Shown: in pieces, positions 40,697 through 40,981 of the stretch
How the letters are laid out: every line of letters begins with the position of its first letter
How positions within the stretch are numbered: position 1 is the first letter of the stretch
NCBI GenBank assembly: GCA_964616825.1
Contig: CAZTSX010000020.1
Location: 1 to 40,981, forward strand
Direction: 5' to 3'
DNA: 40,981 bases
From: QYOJ01 sp964616825
Lineage (GTDB): Bacteria > Bacteroidota > Bacteroidia > Bacteroidales > FEN-979
Notes under the pieces: model-generated
What the model saw: the letters and a program-made list of their open reading frames with translations, nothing else
Databases searched by the model: none
What the model was told of the DNA's origin: nothing
Position numbers and translations under genes: made by a program

Positions 40697-40963
40697 TTAA
40701 GGGGAAAAAACTAACGCAAAACTGTCAGGCTTCTGAGTTAACTTGGTATTGTATGAAGGCAATCGCTGAATTTGGATATAATGTAATTCAAGACGTTGTA
40801 AAGGTGTTAATTTACTCCAAAAACGGTAGTTGGATTTATCCTGATCTGCCAGGGAAGAAAATGTGATCTTTCCGGATGCTTGTTTAAACCGATCAGATGA
40901 AAGGAATTCCACCATCGATTCATCTGGTTCTGGAAAAACAAACTCCGGTTCCTGAAAGCTCAT
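40697..40963 (-). CDS. Small partner protein of the nucleotidyltransferase
   Basis: 88 residues, soluble and charged. The centre reads FWSKLTPLQRLELHYIQIQRL, a helical motif often seen in short proteins encoded next to nucleotidyltransferases in Bacteroidota. No catalytic residues or named domain are recognised. The ATG at 40963 is 18 nt from the window edge, so any promoter is outside. Probable two-gene operon with 40211-40687. Confidence 0.65.
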   Translation of the reverse strand: MSFQEPEFVFPEPDESMVEFLSSDRFKQASGKITFSSLADQDKSNYRFWSKLTPLQRLELHYIQIQRLPSYNTKLTQKPDSFALVFSP

Positions 40964-40981
40964 CGGTAATTTTTTATCAAA

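Overview
The window is chromosomal DNA of an anaerobic or facultative member of the Bacteroidota. Evidence: many genes are preceded by the Bacteroidota -7 box (TAnnTTTG). One protein carries a type IX secretion (T9SS) C-terminal sorting domain. Lipoproteins have CKKK-type tails after the lipobox. The core genes (pyrB-pyrI, argS, ffh, folD, queE) are of Bacteroidota type. No rRNA, tRNA, CRISPR array or intact insertion sequence was seen. Everything was read by eye; no homology search was run.

Layout. 1-4600 is accessory: gene remnants, a Fic protein with an AbiEi-like N-terminus behind a 24-nt repeat array, a VOC protein, an XRE regulator plus membrane protein, and an ArsR regulator. 4637-11634 looks like an anaerobic sulfur/electron-transfer island: a cysteine-desulfurase-like enzyme coupled to a Cys/Met gamma-family PLP enzyme, two Crp/Fnr regulators (one with an apparently complete Fe-S cysteine set), a lipoprotein cytochrome with ten CxxCH motifs, and a double-rhodanese lipoprotein. 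A perfect TGTGA-N6-TCACA site and two related palindromes lie in its promoters. 11714-12422 holds a frameshifted DUF2846-like gene and a small lipoprotein.

12533-23061 is the most unusual part. An NtrB/NtrC-like pair stands before a candidate sigma-54 promoter, followed by six same-strand genes: a Cys-rich miniprotein; a NuoE-like protein with an added Cys-rich tail; a NuoF-GltD fusion; a ferredoxin resembling the front of HydA/NuoG; an FMN glutamate-synthase-domain protein with its own CxxCxxxCxxxC motif but no glutaminase; and a NifX/NifB-type protein. This looks like a soluble NAD(P)H/ferredoxin-linked flavoenzyme complex whose final substrate cannot be read from the sequence.

23217-29051 holds a membrane protein, a LytS/LytTR pair, a DUF4143 ATPase, an AlbA_2 protein and an outer-membrane-barrel-like protein. 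29154-40165 is mostly housekeeping: pyrI-pyrB, a COG2403 GTPase, argS, a T9SS cargo protein, a substrate-binding lipoprotein, ffh, folD and queE. The window ends with a nucleotidyltransferase pair.

A genome-wide feature also shows here: tandem arrays of 7- and 8-nt units, each locus with its own sequence. They fill intergenic gaps and also occur in frame inside argS and queE. A palindromic CCCCTAAATCCCC element lies between folD and queE.
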